A stretch of 64,000 nucleotides of DNA from Amycolatopsis rifamycinica (lineage in GTDB: Bacteria > Actinomycetota > Actinomycetes > Mycobacteriales > Pseudonocardiaceae), in contig NZ_JMQI01000015.1 of the NCBI RefSeq assembly GCF_000695625.1, positions 1 through 64,000 on the forward strand, given 5' to 3'. A program made the translations under genes and the position numbers. Shown here one piece after another: positions 32,468-44,663 of the stretch (positions within the stretch are counted from its first letter, which is position 1; every line of letters starts with the position of its first letter). The notes under the pieces were generated by a model. It had not been told where the DNA came from and ran no database searches. It worked only from the letters and a program-made list of their open reading frames with translations.

Positions 32468-33907
32468 TCAGCTTCCGAGGACCTGCGCCAAAGGTCGTTG
32501 CGGGTCGTACGCGGCCCAGCCAGGGTCTCCCGTGCCGGCGAACGCGACCCAGGCGGCGTGCACCCGGGCAGCGAGGCCGTCCGGGGCGGGATCGGGGCCG
32601 AGCAGGCCGGTGTCACCGTGCAGCCACGGCTTGTCGGCGATGTCGAAGACGAAAGGCAGTTCGACGGTGTGGGTGGCGCCGAGCCGTCCGTTCAGTGCCG
32701 TCGAGCGGTACCCGAACGAGTAGACGTGGGTGCGGCCGCCCGAGATCCGGGCGTGGGCTTGGGCCAGGTGGGCCGTACCGGCGCCGAACAGGGCCTTCCC
32801 GAGGACCGCGGAGCGCAGCTCACCCGGCGTCGCGTTCGGCCGGGCCGCGCGGTGCGCGGCGACCTCGGTCTCCGGGTCCGTGCACACGCCGGCGGCGAGG
32901 GCGAGTACGTCCGCCCACGTCGAGGACTCCAGGCGGCCCTGCGGCACGAGGTAGAGGTGCCCCTCTTCGGTGTTGGTGCCGATCAGCAGGTCGACGTCGC
33001 GGGCCGGGCCGTTGCCGAGGGCGTCGGCCGGCTGGACCGGGAGGACCAGGCTGAACGGGCTGAGGCCGGCCAGCGGGTCGGTCGCGGTGCTGGTGCGCAG
33101 CTCGAGGCCGGCCAGTGCGGGCAGGATTTCCAGGAAGCGCTCGTCGGGGATCCCGGCGAACGCCTCGGCGGCCGGTTCGACGCCGAGCGCGGCGGCGGCC
33201 GCGGTGGTGACTCGTCGCGCCTGTTCCGGGGTGAAGGCGCCGGTGCCGCTGCCGCTCTGGATGATCGCCCGCCGGAACAGGCCCTTGGCCTCCGGCGTCG
33301 CGAGCAGCGCTCCGGTGAGCGTGGCGCCCGCGGACTGGCCGAAGACCGTGACGTTGCCCGGGTCGCCGCCGAACGCCGCGATGGTGGCGCGCACCCAGTG
33401 GAGTGCGGCGAGCACGTCGAGCAGCCCGCGGTTGGGCGGAGCGCCTTCCAGGTCGAGGAAGCCGGGGATGCCGAGGCGGTAGTTCACCGTGACGAGGACG
33501 ATGCCGTCGCGGGCGAACGCGCTGCCGTCGTAGAGCGCGGCGCGGGTCGAGCCGGTGACGAATCCGCCGCCGTGCACGAAGACCATGACGGGTCGCTTGC
33601 CGCTGTCGGCGGCCGGTGTGCGGACGTCGACGGTGAGGTACTCCTCGCCCCGGACCCAGCCCGGCCCGAAGTAGGGGGTCATGTCGAGCCCGCCGAAGTC
33701 GCGGACCGGTTGGGGAGCCGTGGGCGAGGGTCGCGTGCCGTCACGGACGCCGGACCAGCCCGGGTGGGGCGCGGGTGAGGTGAACCGGCGGGCCCCGATC
33801 GGCGCGGCCGCGTAGGGGATGGCACGGTAGAACTCGCCGGAGTCGTCGCGGACGCCGCGCACGGCGCCCGCCGGGGTGTCGACGACCGGGTCTGCGTACT
33901 GGGTCAC
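32468..33907 (-). CDS. type B carboxylesterase
   Basis: A 479-aa carboxylesterase. The oxyanion motif is VFVHGGGFVTGS, the nucleophile Ser is in VTVFGQSAGATLTGALL, and EDC-like EYLTVDVRTP opens the domain. GAP-rich TNTEEGHLYL carries the acidic residue region, and RTHVYSFGYRSTALNGRLGATHTVELPFVF the catalytic His (ATHTVELPFVF). GTG 33907 follows GGAAGGAAGC. The gene begins 22 bp from the end of the MBL hydrolase, so both likely form one operon under the divergent XRE regulator. Substrate is unknown; it is not specific to the PKS cluster by position. Confidence 0.9.
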   Translation of the reverse strand: MTQYADPVVDTPAGAVRGVRDDSGEFYRAIPYAAAPIGARRFTSPAPHPGWSGVRDGTRPSPTAPQPVRDFGGLDMTPYFGPGWVRGEEYLTVDVRTPAADSGKRPVMVFVHGGGFVTGSTRAALYDGSAFARDGIVLVTVNYRLGIPGFLDLEGAPPNRGLLDVLAALHWVRATIAAFGGDPGNVTVFGQSAGATLTGALLATPEAKGLFRRAIIQSGSGTGAFTPEQARRVTTAAAAALGVEPAAEAFAGIPDERFLEILPALAGLELRTSTATDPLAGLSPFSLVLPVQPADALGNGPARDVDLLIGTNTEEGHLYLVPQGRLESSTWADVLALAAGVCTDPETEVAAHRAARPNATPGELRSAVLGKALFGAGTAHLAQAHARISGGRTHVYSFGYRSTALNGRLGATHTVELPFVFDIADKPWLHGDTGLLGPDPAPDGLAARVHAAWVAFAGTGDPGWAAYDPQRPLAQVLGS

Positions 33908-33929
33908 GGGAAAGCTTCCTTCCGGGTTT

Positions 33930-34835
33930 TCAGGAAATGCGGGAGAAGGGCGCCCACTCCTTGATCGCGAACTTCGACCCGTGGCGCTCGACCTCCAGAG
34001 CCCCCGAGCCACCGAAGTGCGCGGGAAAGACGAGTGCGTTGTTCTCGGACGCCTGGCCGAGCAGCTTGTGCCGGGTGGCCCGGGACTCGGCTGGATCCTC
34101 GCAGAAGCAGGAATTGGTCTCCGGCTCCACGATCTGCAGCGCGGTGTGCACCAGGTCCCCGACGAACAGGGCCCGGTCGCCGCCGGACTCCAGGCTGAGC
34201 ACGGACGAGCCGGGGGTGTGCCCGGCGGCGAGGCCGAGCCGCAGGTTCTTGTCGATCCGGTACGTCCCCTCCCACAGGTGGGTCAGGCCGGCCTGGTGGA
34301 CCGGCGTGACGCTGTCTTCGAAGACGTTCTGGTTGCCGCGGCCCAGCACGGACCGGTTCTCGTTGGCCGGGTCCCAGAACTCGAAGTCCCGCCGCGTCAT
34401 CAGGTACGTCGCGTTCGGGAAGGTCGGCACCCAGCTGCGGCCGTCCAGGCGGGTGTTCCAGCCGACGTGGTCGACGTGCAGATGCGTGTTGACCACGACG
34501 TCGACGTCCTCGGGCCGCACCCCGGCGGCGGCGAGGTTGTCGAGGTAGCCGGTGTCCAGACGGCTCCACACCGGCGAGTACGGCCGGTCCTTGTGGTTGC
34601 CGACGCCGGTGTCGACGAGGATCGTGCGCCCTTCGCTGCGCAGCAGCCAGGACTGGATCGCCGAGTGGCACTCGCCGGTCTCGGGCCTCCAGAAGTCGGG
34701 CGCCAGCCAGCCGCGGTGCTCGTCCCACGAGCCGTCGGGACTGTCCGGGAAGAACTCGGCCGGGGTCAGCTCGACCGAGCCGTAGAACTCCTTGACGCGG
34801 GTGACGGTGACGTCGCCCAAGATGATCTGCTCCAT
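33930..34835 (-). CDS. MBL-fold metallohydrolase (lactonase-like)
   Basis: A 301-aa metallo-beta-lactamase-fold hydrolase. Zinc ligands are complete: HLHVDH in VVNTHLHVDHVGW, His in AAGHTPGSSVLS, Asp in FVGDLVHTALQI and His in FPAHFGGSG. The start MEQIILGDVTVTRVKEFYGSV at 34835 is typical for the AHL-lactonase/AttM-like group. It diverges from an XRE regulator with 102 bp between starts and precedes the carboxylesterase, forming a pair of ester or lactone hydrolases. Confidence 0.88.
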   Translation of the reverse strand: MEQIILGDVTVTRVKEFYGSVELTPAEFFPDSPDGSWDEHRGWLAPDFWRPETGECHSAIQSWLLRSEGRTILVDTGVGNHKDRPYSPVWSRLDTGYLDNLAAAGVRPEDVDVVVNTHLHVDHVGWNTRLDGRSWVPTFPNATYLMTRRDFEFWDPANENRSVLGRGNQNVFEDSVTPVHQAGLTHLWEGTYRIDKNLRLGLAAGHTPGSSVLSLESGGDRALFVGDLVHTALQIVEPETNSCFCEDPAESRATRHKLLGQASENNALVFPAHFGGSGALEVERHGSKFAIKEWAPFSRIS

Positions 34836-34937
34836 GGCGTCGAGCCTGGGCGCGGAAGCGCGCCCGAACCACTCCCGCGTTTTCCTACCCCTCGCGGGGT
34901 GTGGCTGGGATCGGGCCGCGCCGCGGATACTGGGGAC

Positions 34938-35840
34938 ATGGACGGACCTGGCCCACTCGGCGATTTCCTGCAGGCCAGACGGGCGCTGCTGCGGCCGGAA
35001 GACGTCGGTCTGCGCGACCTCGGGCCGCGACGGCGGGTCGCCGGGCTCCGGCGCGAGGAACTGGCCCGGCTGGCGGGCGTCAGCGTTTCGTACTACACGA
35101 GGCTGGAGCAGGGCCTGTCCCGCGGGGCTTCGGCCGAGGTGCTCGAGGCGATCGCCAGCGCCCTGCGCCTCGACGGCCACGAGCGCGAACACCTCAACCG
35201 GCTCGCCGGGGCCGCCCGGCGCACTCCCCGCGCGCGCCGTCCCCGGCCCGAGCGGCTCGCCGACGAGACGCGGGACCTCCTGCGCGCCGTGGACGGTGTC
35301 CCGGCGCTGGTGCTCGGCCGGCGCACGGACGTGCTGGCGTGGAACACCCTCGGGCACGCTCTGCTGGCCGGCCACCTGGACTTCGCCAGCCCGGACAACC
35401 CGGCCGAGCGACCGAACACGAGCCGGATGCTGTTCCTGGACCCGCACTGCCGGGAGCTGTACACGGACTGGGACCGCAAGGCCCGCGCAGTGGTCGGCAA
35501 CCTGCGGATCACCGTCGGCAGGCACCCGCAGGACCCCCTGCTCGCGGAACTGATCGGCGAACTGACGATGAAGAGCCCGGAGTTCGTCAAGCTCTGGGGC
35601 GACCACCGCGTGGCACCCTGCGACGCCGCCTCCTACGAACTGCACCATCCCGTCGTCGGCCCGGTGACCGTGACCCAGCAGACCCTGTCGATCGCCCGCT
35701 CGCCGGAACAGGTGCTGATCGTGTGCACCACCCCCACGGGCTCTCCCGCCGAGGAGGCTCTCGCGCTGCTCCGCCAGACGAGCAACGGCCAGGTGCGTGG
35801 CGCGGACAACGTCGGTTCTCCCGTGCGGACACTCCGCTAG
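34938..35840 (+). CDS. XRE family regulator with MmyB-like ligand domain
   Basis: A 300-aa regulator. The N-terminal HTH is GLRREELARLAGVSVSYYTRLEQGLSRGASAEVLEAIASALRLDGHEREHLNRLA, and the C-terminal half has the MmyB-like PAS-type domain (VLGRRTDVLAWNTLGHALLAG... RMLFLDPHCRELYTDWDRKARAVVGNLR). ATG 34938 follows TACTGGGGAC. It diverges from the MBL hydrolase gene, the common arrangement for this regulator group, which controls its neighbour. A homologous regulator is at 56210. Confidence 0.9.
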   Translation: MDGPGPLGDFLQARRALLRPEDVGLRDLGPRRRVAGLRREELARLAGVSVSYYTRLEQGLSRGASAEVLEAIASALRLDGHEREHLNRLAGAARRTPRARRPRPERLADETRDLLRAVDGVPALVLGRRTDVLAWNTLGHALLAGHLDFASPDNPAERPNTSRMLFLDPHCRELYTDWDRKARAVVGNLRITVGRHPQDPLLAELIGELTMKSPEFVKLWGDHRVAPCDAASYELHHPVVGPVTVTQQTLSIARSPEQVLIVCTTPTGSPAEEALALLRQTSNGQVRGADNVGSPVRTLR

Positions 35841-35972
35841 GCGGGATCCGCGCCCGCAACCGGCCCTCCGACGGGCCAGTCGGCTTCAGTCTCTGCCCGA
35901 CGGTTGCGCTCGCGAGCGCCGCAGTGCCGGCCGGAGTGGGATTCCGGCCCGTTTCGGGGTAGGAGACTCGCC

Positions 35973-36503
35973 ATGGGTGGGCAAGATCGGACGAGGTTCC
36001 TGTTCGTACTGGTAGGTGGCTGGCCTGGGGCGGGCAAGAGCACGCTGGCGGCCGCGCTCGGTCCGCGGCTGGGGTTGCCGGTGCTGGCCAAGGACGAGAT
36101 CAAGGAAGCCCTCGTCGAGGAGCTCGGGCTTCCCCGCACGGTGGACGAGTCGCGGCGGCTGGGCCGGGCGGCGGTGCTGGCGGCGCTGCGCGTGGCGCGT
36201 CGCTGCCCCGGTGCGGTCCTGGACAGCACCTGGTTCGGCTACACCCGGCCCCTCGTGGCGCGGTTACCGGGCCAGGTGGTCGAAGTGCGTTGTGTGGTGC
36301 CCCGCGAGATCGCCCGGGCGCGCTACTACGCGCGTGCCGCCCATCGGCACGCGGGCCATTTCGATCTGGCCCGCCAGGAGACCGAACTGTGGGGCGACCC
36401 CGTCCGCCCGCTCGGCGCCGGCCCCCTGGTGGAGGTCGACACCACCACTGAACCGGACATCCTCGCGGTCGTCGCCGACGTCCTCCGCGCGGCCGGCAGG
36501 TAG
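35973..36503 (+). CDS. P-loop kinase (AAA_33/chloramphenicol phosphotransferase-like)
   Basis: A 176-aa nucleotide kinase-like protein. Walker A is GGWPGAGKST (residues 15-24); LPVLAKDEIKEALVEELG is the lid-facing segment; AVLDSTWFGYTRPLVARLPG is the Walker B-like strand; and VVPREIARARYYARAAHRHAGHFD carries the arginine finger region. Small members of this group phosphorylate sugars, nucleosides or antibiotics. AGGAG seven bases before ATG 35973 fixes the start. It stands alone; a terminator hairpin follows. Phosphorylation of a drug cannot be shown. Confidence 0.8.
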   Translation: MGGQDRTRFLFVLVGGWPGAGKSTLAAALGPRLGLPVLAKDEIKEALVEELGLPRTVDESRRLGRAAVLAALRVARRCPGAVLDSTWFGYTRPLVARLPGQVVEVRCVVPREIARARYYARAAHRHAGHFDLARQETELWGDPVRPLGAGPLVEVDTTTEPDILAVVADVLRAAGR

Positions 36504-36535
36504 CCCAGCCGCTTGAGGCCGAAATCGCCCCGTGC

Positions 36536-36568
36536 CCGGGAGGGCCGAGATGATCCCGGCCCTCCCGG
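36536..36568. terminator. bidirectional hairpin terminator
   Basis: A perfect 12-bp stem (36536-36547 with 36557-36568) between the convergent kinase (ends 36503) and CU044_5270 genes (ends 36587). Confidence 0.75.
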
Positions 36569-36586
36569 AACAGTCCCGTACGAGGA

Positions 36587-37630
36587 TCAGATCTTGCCCG
36601 CGGCCACGTCGGCGAGGGTCACGCGGGCGGCCTTGTAGTTCACCACGTAGCGCTTGGACGGTTCCGCCGAGGTGATCTCCTCCCGGATCGGCAGGCCGTT
36701 GTCGGCGTTGATGGTGAGGACGTCCGCACCGCCGCCCAGGATGGCGGGAGGCGCCGTGAGGGTCAGCGCGGGCTGGCCGTCGACGGTGGTCTTGCCGACG
36801 ACCATGTCCGGGATGGTCGCGTACAGCTTCAGCACGCCCGCGCGGACCTCCGCGTCGGCGGCGTTGGCGAACAGCGCGTGTTCGGCGTTGCTCCACAGGT
36901 GGTTGTTGATGAGGTTTTCCAGGTCCTTGCCCGTCGGACGCGGTCGGGAGGCGGGGACCGGCTTGCCGACCTTGCGGAACACCTCCGCGGTCTCCGCCTG
37001 GGCGGCCGCCCAGGCCTTGTCCGCCTCGGCGGGGCTCAGGCCGACTCCCAGGGCATTGTTGGCCGCGGTGATCATCGCGGTCCTGGCCTGGTCCACGTCG
37101 CCGTTCGCGGCGAGACGGGCCGCCGCCATCACCTTCCCGTCGTATGGCGTCGCCGGCTCGGCGTGGCCCTTGGCGACCGCGTCCACCAGGGTCTTCGCCG
37201 AATCGCCCGTGAACTGCCGGCCCTGGTCGGTGTAAAGGGTGTAGTAGAGGTCCGGTTCGTTGTCCGGCCCGAACTTCGTGTTGATGATCAGCGACGCGTC
37301 TCCTGGCTGGGTGCCGGCCGCCTTGACCGCGGCGGCCAGCTTCACCAGGGGTGCCTCGACCGCCGACGGGGCCGCGTCGGACGGGCCGGCCGGGACGCCG
37401 CCGCCCGAGGTACCGATCACCACAGCGGCCGCGACGGCGGCCGCGCCCGCGGCGACGACGCCGGCCTGGGGCCAGGAGAACCAGCGCCTCGGCCGCACGA
37501 CCGTGGCCACGGGTTCCTCCATCGCCGTCCGCAGTGCCGCGCGGGCACGGTCATAGGCCTCGGGACCGGGGGACGGCACGTCACGCAGCTTCTTCATGAG
37601 ATCCATTTCGTCCATGGGGCTGTCTTTCAC
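36587..37630 (-). CDS. CU044_5270 family membrane-anchored protein (putative anti-sigma partner)
   Basis: A 347-aa protein starting at GTG 37630, overlapping the ECF sigma stop by 4 bp. A cytoplasmic N-terminus (EMDLMKKLRDVPSPGPEAYDRARAALRTAM) is followed by one membrane helix (AGVVAAGAAAVAAAVVIG, about 55-72) and an extracytoplasmic domain. This is the CU044_5270 architecture: short leader, helix, and outside domain with a WSNAEHALFANAADAEVRAGVLKLYATIPDM motif. Translational coupling to a sigma factor suggests an anti-sigma role (inference). Confidence 0.85.
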   Translation of the reverse strand: MKDSPMDEMDLMKKLRDVPSPGPEAYDRARAALRTAMEEPVATVVRPRRWFSWPQAGVVAAGAAAVAAAVVIGTSGGGVPAGPSDAAPSAVEAPLVKLAAAVKAAGTQPGDASLIINTKFGPDNEPDLYYTLYTDQGRQFTGDSAKTLVDAVAKGHAEPATPYDGKVMAAARLAANGDVDQARTAMITAANNALGVGLSPAEADKAWAAAQAETAEVFRKVGKPVPASRPRPTGKDLENLINNHLWSNAEHALFANAADAEVRAGVLKLYATIPDMVVGKTTVDGQPALTLTAPPAILGGGADVLTINADNGLPIREEITSAEPSKRYVVNYKAARVTLADVAAGKI

Positions 37631-38181
37631 GTTGTCGGGACTTGCAGCAGCGCGACTACTTCGGGGGCTTCACGCAATGCCTTGCGCGCCTGGTGCAGCA
37701 GGCGGCGGGCCGTGCCGGCCGGGATGCCGAGCACCCGCCCGGCCTCGGCGACGGTCAGGTCCTCCCAGGCGACCAGGCCCAGCACTTCCCGCTCTTCCGG
37801 TTTGAGCCGGGCCAGTGCCCGGCTCAGCAGGGCCTGCGTGTCCACGCGGGCTTCCACCGCCGGCCAGGGATCCCAGTCACTCGCCACGCCGGTCAGGTCC
37901 GGCGCCGGCTCCTCGGCCGGCGCGGACCGCCAGTGCCGGCGCAGCCTGTTCAGCGCGACGCCGTACAACCAGGGCCTGGCTTCGGGGTACGAAAGGTCAT
38001 AGTTCGCACGGGACTCGTAAGCCGCCACCCACACATCGCCGAGCACGTCTTCGGCGGCCTGCCGCCCCACTCTGCGCGCCAGGTAGTTCCCGAGCGCGGT
38101 CTCGTGCCGGCTGATCACTTCCACGAAGGCATCGGTGTCTCCGCGCAGCGACCTGCCGATCAGTTCCGCGTCTGTCGACAT
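37627..38181 (-). CDS. ECF-type RNA polymerase sigma factor
   Basis: A 184-aa sigma-70 family protein. Region 2 is DTDAFVEVISRHETALGNYLARRVGRQAAEDVLGDVWVAAYESRANYDLSYPEARPWLYGVALNRLRRHWR; region 4 is SRALARLKPEEREVLGLVAWEDLTVAEAGRVLGIPAGTARRLLHQARKALRE. ATG 38181 is followed by MSTDAELIGRSLRG; the frame stays open 57 bp upstream but without a ribosome site. It is the first gene of the pair with CU044_5270 and diverges from the LuxR regulator (230 bp apart). Confidence 0.9.
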   Translation of the reverse strand: MSTDAELIGRSLRGDTDAFVEVISRHETALGNYLARRVGRQAAEDVLGDVWVAAYESRANYDLSYPEARPWLYGVALNRLRRHWRSAPAEEPAPDLTGVASDWDPWPAVEARVDTQALLSRALARLKPEEREVLGLVAWEDLTVAEAGRVLGIPAGTARRLLHQARKALREAPEVVALLQVPTT

Positions 38182-38411
38182 CAAGCTCCTCGGGTTTCGC
38201 TTCGCCCTGACACGGCGTCTTTGCCAACGCGCACCCAAAGCGTTCAGGCCATCTCATCCCACGACGGACATCGCTGGTCAGGCGCCGTGCGCGGCAAGGA
38301 GCGCCGTCGTCACAACCGGGCCCTCCCATCCCGGGGAAGCGGCTCACGTGTCATTGTCCCGTGGCAGGGACGCGGCGCCTCGGAAGCCGCACGGAGGAGA
38401 GGGAGCGGGGC

Positions 38412-42079
<3,668 letters not shown>

Positions 42080-42088
42080 GAGCCGGAC

Positions 42089-42886
42089 ATGCGCAAACTC
42101 ACCGTACGCCTCACCGTCCTGCTGACCCTGCTCGCCGTGGTCACCGGAATCGGCGCGTCCAACGCGGTAGCCGCCCACCCGTCAGGCGGACCGAAGCCCA
42201 CGATCGTCCTCGTCCACGGCGCGTTCGCGGACGGCGCCAGCTGGACCCCCGTCATCGAACAGCTGCAGCAGCGCGGCTTCACCGCCGTCGCCGTGGCGAA
42301 TCCCCTGCGCGGAGTGCGCTCCGACGTCGAAGCGCTCGACGCGCGTCTCGCAAGCATCGACGGGCCCGTGGTGCTCGTCGGCCACTCCTACGGCGGTGCG
42401 GTCATCACCAACTCGAAGGCCCGTTCCCCGATGGTGAAGGCGCTGGTGTACGTCGCCGCTTTCGCCCCCGCCAAGGGGGAAGCCGCGGCCGACCTCGCCG
42501 GGAAGTACCCCGGCAGCACGCTGGGCGAGACGCTGGCCCCGGTCCCGCTGCCCGGCGGCTCGCAGGACCTCTACATCAAGCCCTCGCTCTTCCGGCAGCA
42601 GTTCGCCGCCGACGTGCCGGCGCGGCAGGCCGCCGTCATGGCAGGCACCCAGCGCCCCATCTTGGACGCCGCCCTGGCGGAGGCGTCCGGTGAACCCGCC
42701 TGGGCGAGCGTCCCCTCGTGGTTCGTGCTGGCCGGCGCCGACAAGAACATCCCCGTAAAGGCACAGCGGTTCATGGCCGACCGGGCCGGCGCCCGCGCCA
42801 CCGTGACCGTCGAGGGTGCTTCGCACTCCGTGGCGGTCTCCCGTCCGGACACCGTCGTCAGGCTCATCGTGCGTGCCGCGGGCTGA
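42089..42886 (+). CDS. secreted alpha/beta hydrolase
   Basis: A 265-aa hydrolase with an N-terminal signal peptide (MRKLTVRLTVLLTLLAVVTGIGASNAVAA, likely cut near residue 29). The catalytic part has TIVLVHGAFADGASWTPVIEQLQQRGF, nucleophile Ser100 in VVLVGHSYGGAVITN, and a late His in VEGASHSVAVSRP. It belongs to the salicylate esterase/MES-like alpha-beta hydrolases common in actinomycetes. It is co-transcribed with the cytoplasmic hydrolase before it (9 bp apart). Substrate unknown. Confidence 0.87.
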   Translation: MRKLTVRLTVLLTLLAVVTGIGASNAVAAHPSGGPKPTIVLVHGAFADGASWTPVIEQLQQRGFTAVAVANPLRGVRSDVEALDARLASIDGPVVLVGHSYGGAVITNSKARSPMVKALVYVAAFAPAKGEAAADLAGKYPGSTLGETLAPVPLPGGSQDLYIKPSLFRQQFAADVPARQAAVMAGTQRPILDAALAEASGEPAWASVPSWFVLAGADKNIPVKAQRFMADRAGARATVTVEGASHSVAVSRPDTVVRLIVRAAG

Positions 42887-42968
42887 CCCACTCCCCCGGC
42901 GGCCTCCGTGGAGGCCGCCGGGGATCGCGCGGCGCCCCGATCCCCTGCCGTTCCGACGAAGGAAAGTC

Positions 42969-43586
42969 ATGCGCTCCAACCCGTCTACCGTGCTGTCCCG
43001 GATCATCGAGAGCACGCTCGTGCTGCTGGGCGTGCCCATCTTCGTGTCGGACGACCTCAGATGGATCGCGTTGTGGGACCTCATCGCCGTCGTCTACGTC
43101 GCGATCCGCGTCGTCCGCCTCAGCCGCGGCAAGCGGGCGGGCGACGATCGGGGCGCGTGGGTCAGGACCGCGCTGGGCCGCCGCAGCGGCACCCTGTTCA
43201 CCCTGTGCACCAGCTTCATCGGGATCATGTCCGGTTTGACCATCGTGCTCACCGAGGAAGGCACCCCGGCCGCGCAGCTCGGCAACGCCGCGGGCGTGCC
43301 CGCCGTGCTGCTGGCCTGGGCGATCCTGCATTTCGGTTACGCCGACCGCTACGCACAGGCCTACTACGGCGCCCTGCCCGAGAAGCTGCTGGTGTTCCCC
43401 GGCACCGAGCACCCGACGTTCATCGACTTCGCGTATTTCTCGTTCACCGTCGGCACCACGTTCGCGGTTTCCGACGTCGAGTCCCGCACCTCCGCAATGC
43501 GGCTGCGCATCCTCGCGCACGGCGTGCTTTCGTTCCTCTACAACACCGCGATGCTGGGCATCGCCATCGGCGTGCTCAGCGGCTGA
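42969..43586 (+). CDS. DUF1345 membrane protein
   Basis: A 205-aa protein with five or so membrane helices. FIDFAYFSFTVGTTFAVSDVESRTSAMRLRILAHGVLSFLYNTAMLGIAIGVLSG is the DUF1345 signature, and VLLAWAILHFGYADRYAQAYYG precedes it. ATG 42969 follows GAAGGAAAGTC. No function is known for the family. It is followed by the strongest terminator in the window. Confidence 0.85.
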   Translation: MRSNPSTVLSRIIESTLVLLGVPIFVSDDLRWIALWDLIAVVYVAIRVVRLSRGKRAGDDRGAWVRTALGRRSGTLFTLCTSFIGIMSGLTIVLTEEGTPAAQLGNAAGVPAVLLAWAILHFGYADRYAQAYYGALPEKLLVFPGTEHPTFIDFAYFSFTVGTTFAVSDVESRTSAMRLRILAHGVLSFLYNTAMLGIAIGVLSG

Positions 43587-43624
43587 CCACCCGGGATCCT
43601 CCAGGGGTCAGCACCCGACAACGC

Positions 43625-43657
43625 GGATAAGCCCAGGACATTGGCCTGGGCTTATCC
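43625..43657. terminator. 13-bp perfect stem terminator
   Basis: GGATAAGCCCAGG (43625-43637) pairs fully with CCTGGGCTTATCC (43645-43657) over a 7-base loop. It lies between the convergent DUF1345 and hydrolase genes; the AT-containing stem is unusual for this genome. No gene is seen in 43587-43805. Confidence 0.85.
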
Positions 43658-43805
43658 TCTGGAAGCTTCCCGCCCGGTTCGACAGCCCTGCCGGTGGCGC
43701 GGCGACCTATACCGGTCACGTACACGACGGAACCGCACGGCGGAGCCACTGCCAGAACCGACCTGCACGGGCCGCTGACCGCGGCCGCAGAGCCTCCACG
43801 GCCCA

Positions 43806-44663
43806 CTATGGGCCATCGCCGACGAGTCCCTGGAGCACGGCGAGGCCGGTTTGTTCGGCAGTCAGATAGGGACGGACATCGTGGGCCTTGGCACCGTTGT
43901 GGACCGAGACGTCCTGGACTCCCGGCCCGAACAACGGAGCCAAGGTCTTGGTCAAGGCCACGACATCGCCGTCATCCGCGACATTCGTCCAGCGGCGGAT
44001 TCCAGCGGGCCAGCGGCCACGGCCCTCCCTTGGCCGAGGAAGGAGCCGATCGAAGATCAGATTGGGCACGCCGAGCGGCGAGCCGAGCGTCACAAACGTG
44101 CTCACCCCCTGGTCCGGCATCGCACACAGCGCCTCGTACGCGACGACGGAACCCAAAGAGTGGCCCACGACGACCTGAGTTTCCGCCGTCACGGCGGCGA
44201 GGACTCGATGTTGGATCCGCTCCCGTATTGCCGAGTCCGCGAAATAGGCGTGGACCTGCTTGAGGCTTCCGATCAAGACACGTTCGGCCAACCCGCCGAA
44301 GAACGCCGATCCACTAAGGGCGTGAAGGGCCCGTTGCACCCATCGGGGCGTACGCCCTCGCGTGCCTGAGGCCGAATCGTCTACTTCCTGCTCCGTTCGC
44401 GCGGCTTCGTGCCACCAAGCGCGCAGGAGATCCCGCTCGAACGGGTCAGCCAGATCGGTCACGTCGTAGTCCGGAAAGTCGAGGCCACGGGACCCTGGGG
44501 GCCGGAACAGATCGCCGTAGAAGGCGACCGCCACGTCGGCCACCTCCAGCCGTCCGCCGGCGAGCACGACTCCATCGCAGAGCGCGGGAGCGCAGGCGGC
44601 TCGCAGCGACTCGGGGCCCCGGTACTGCTGGGCGATGCCGTGGACCAGCAGCACCTTGCTCAT
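43806..44663 (-). CDS. alpha/beta hydrolase (putative effector) coupled to caspase-STAND-WD40 protein
   Basis: A 285-aa protein opening with VLLVHGIAQQYRGPESL and carrying the nucleophile elbow VVGHSLGSVVAYEAL; THGSPLG-like TLGSPLGVPNLIFD and NGAKAHDVRPYL supply the likely Asp/His region. It is a lipase/esterase-like fold with no signal peptide. ATG 44663 overlaps the stop of the 1737-aa upstream gene by 4 bp, so both are made together. In STAND-based conflict operons hydrolases of this kind serve as downstream effectors (family knowledge). Here the effector role is inferred. Confidence 0.75.
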   Translation of the reverse strand: MSKVLLVHGIAQQYRGPESLRAACAPALCDGVVLAGGRLEVADVAVAFYGDLFRPPGSRGLDFPDYDVTDLADPFERDLLRAWWHEAARTEQEVDDSASGTRGRTPRWVQRALHALSGSAFFGGLAERVLIGSLKQVHAYFADSAIRERIQHRVLAAVTAETQVVVGHSLGSVVAYEALCAMPDQGVSTFVTLGSPLGVPNLIFDRLLPRPREGRGRWPAGIRRWTNVADDGDVVALTKTLAPLFGPGVQDVSVHNGAKAHDVRPYLTAEQTGLAVLQGLVGDGP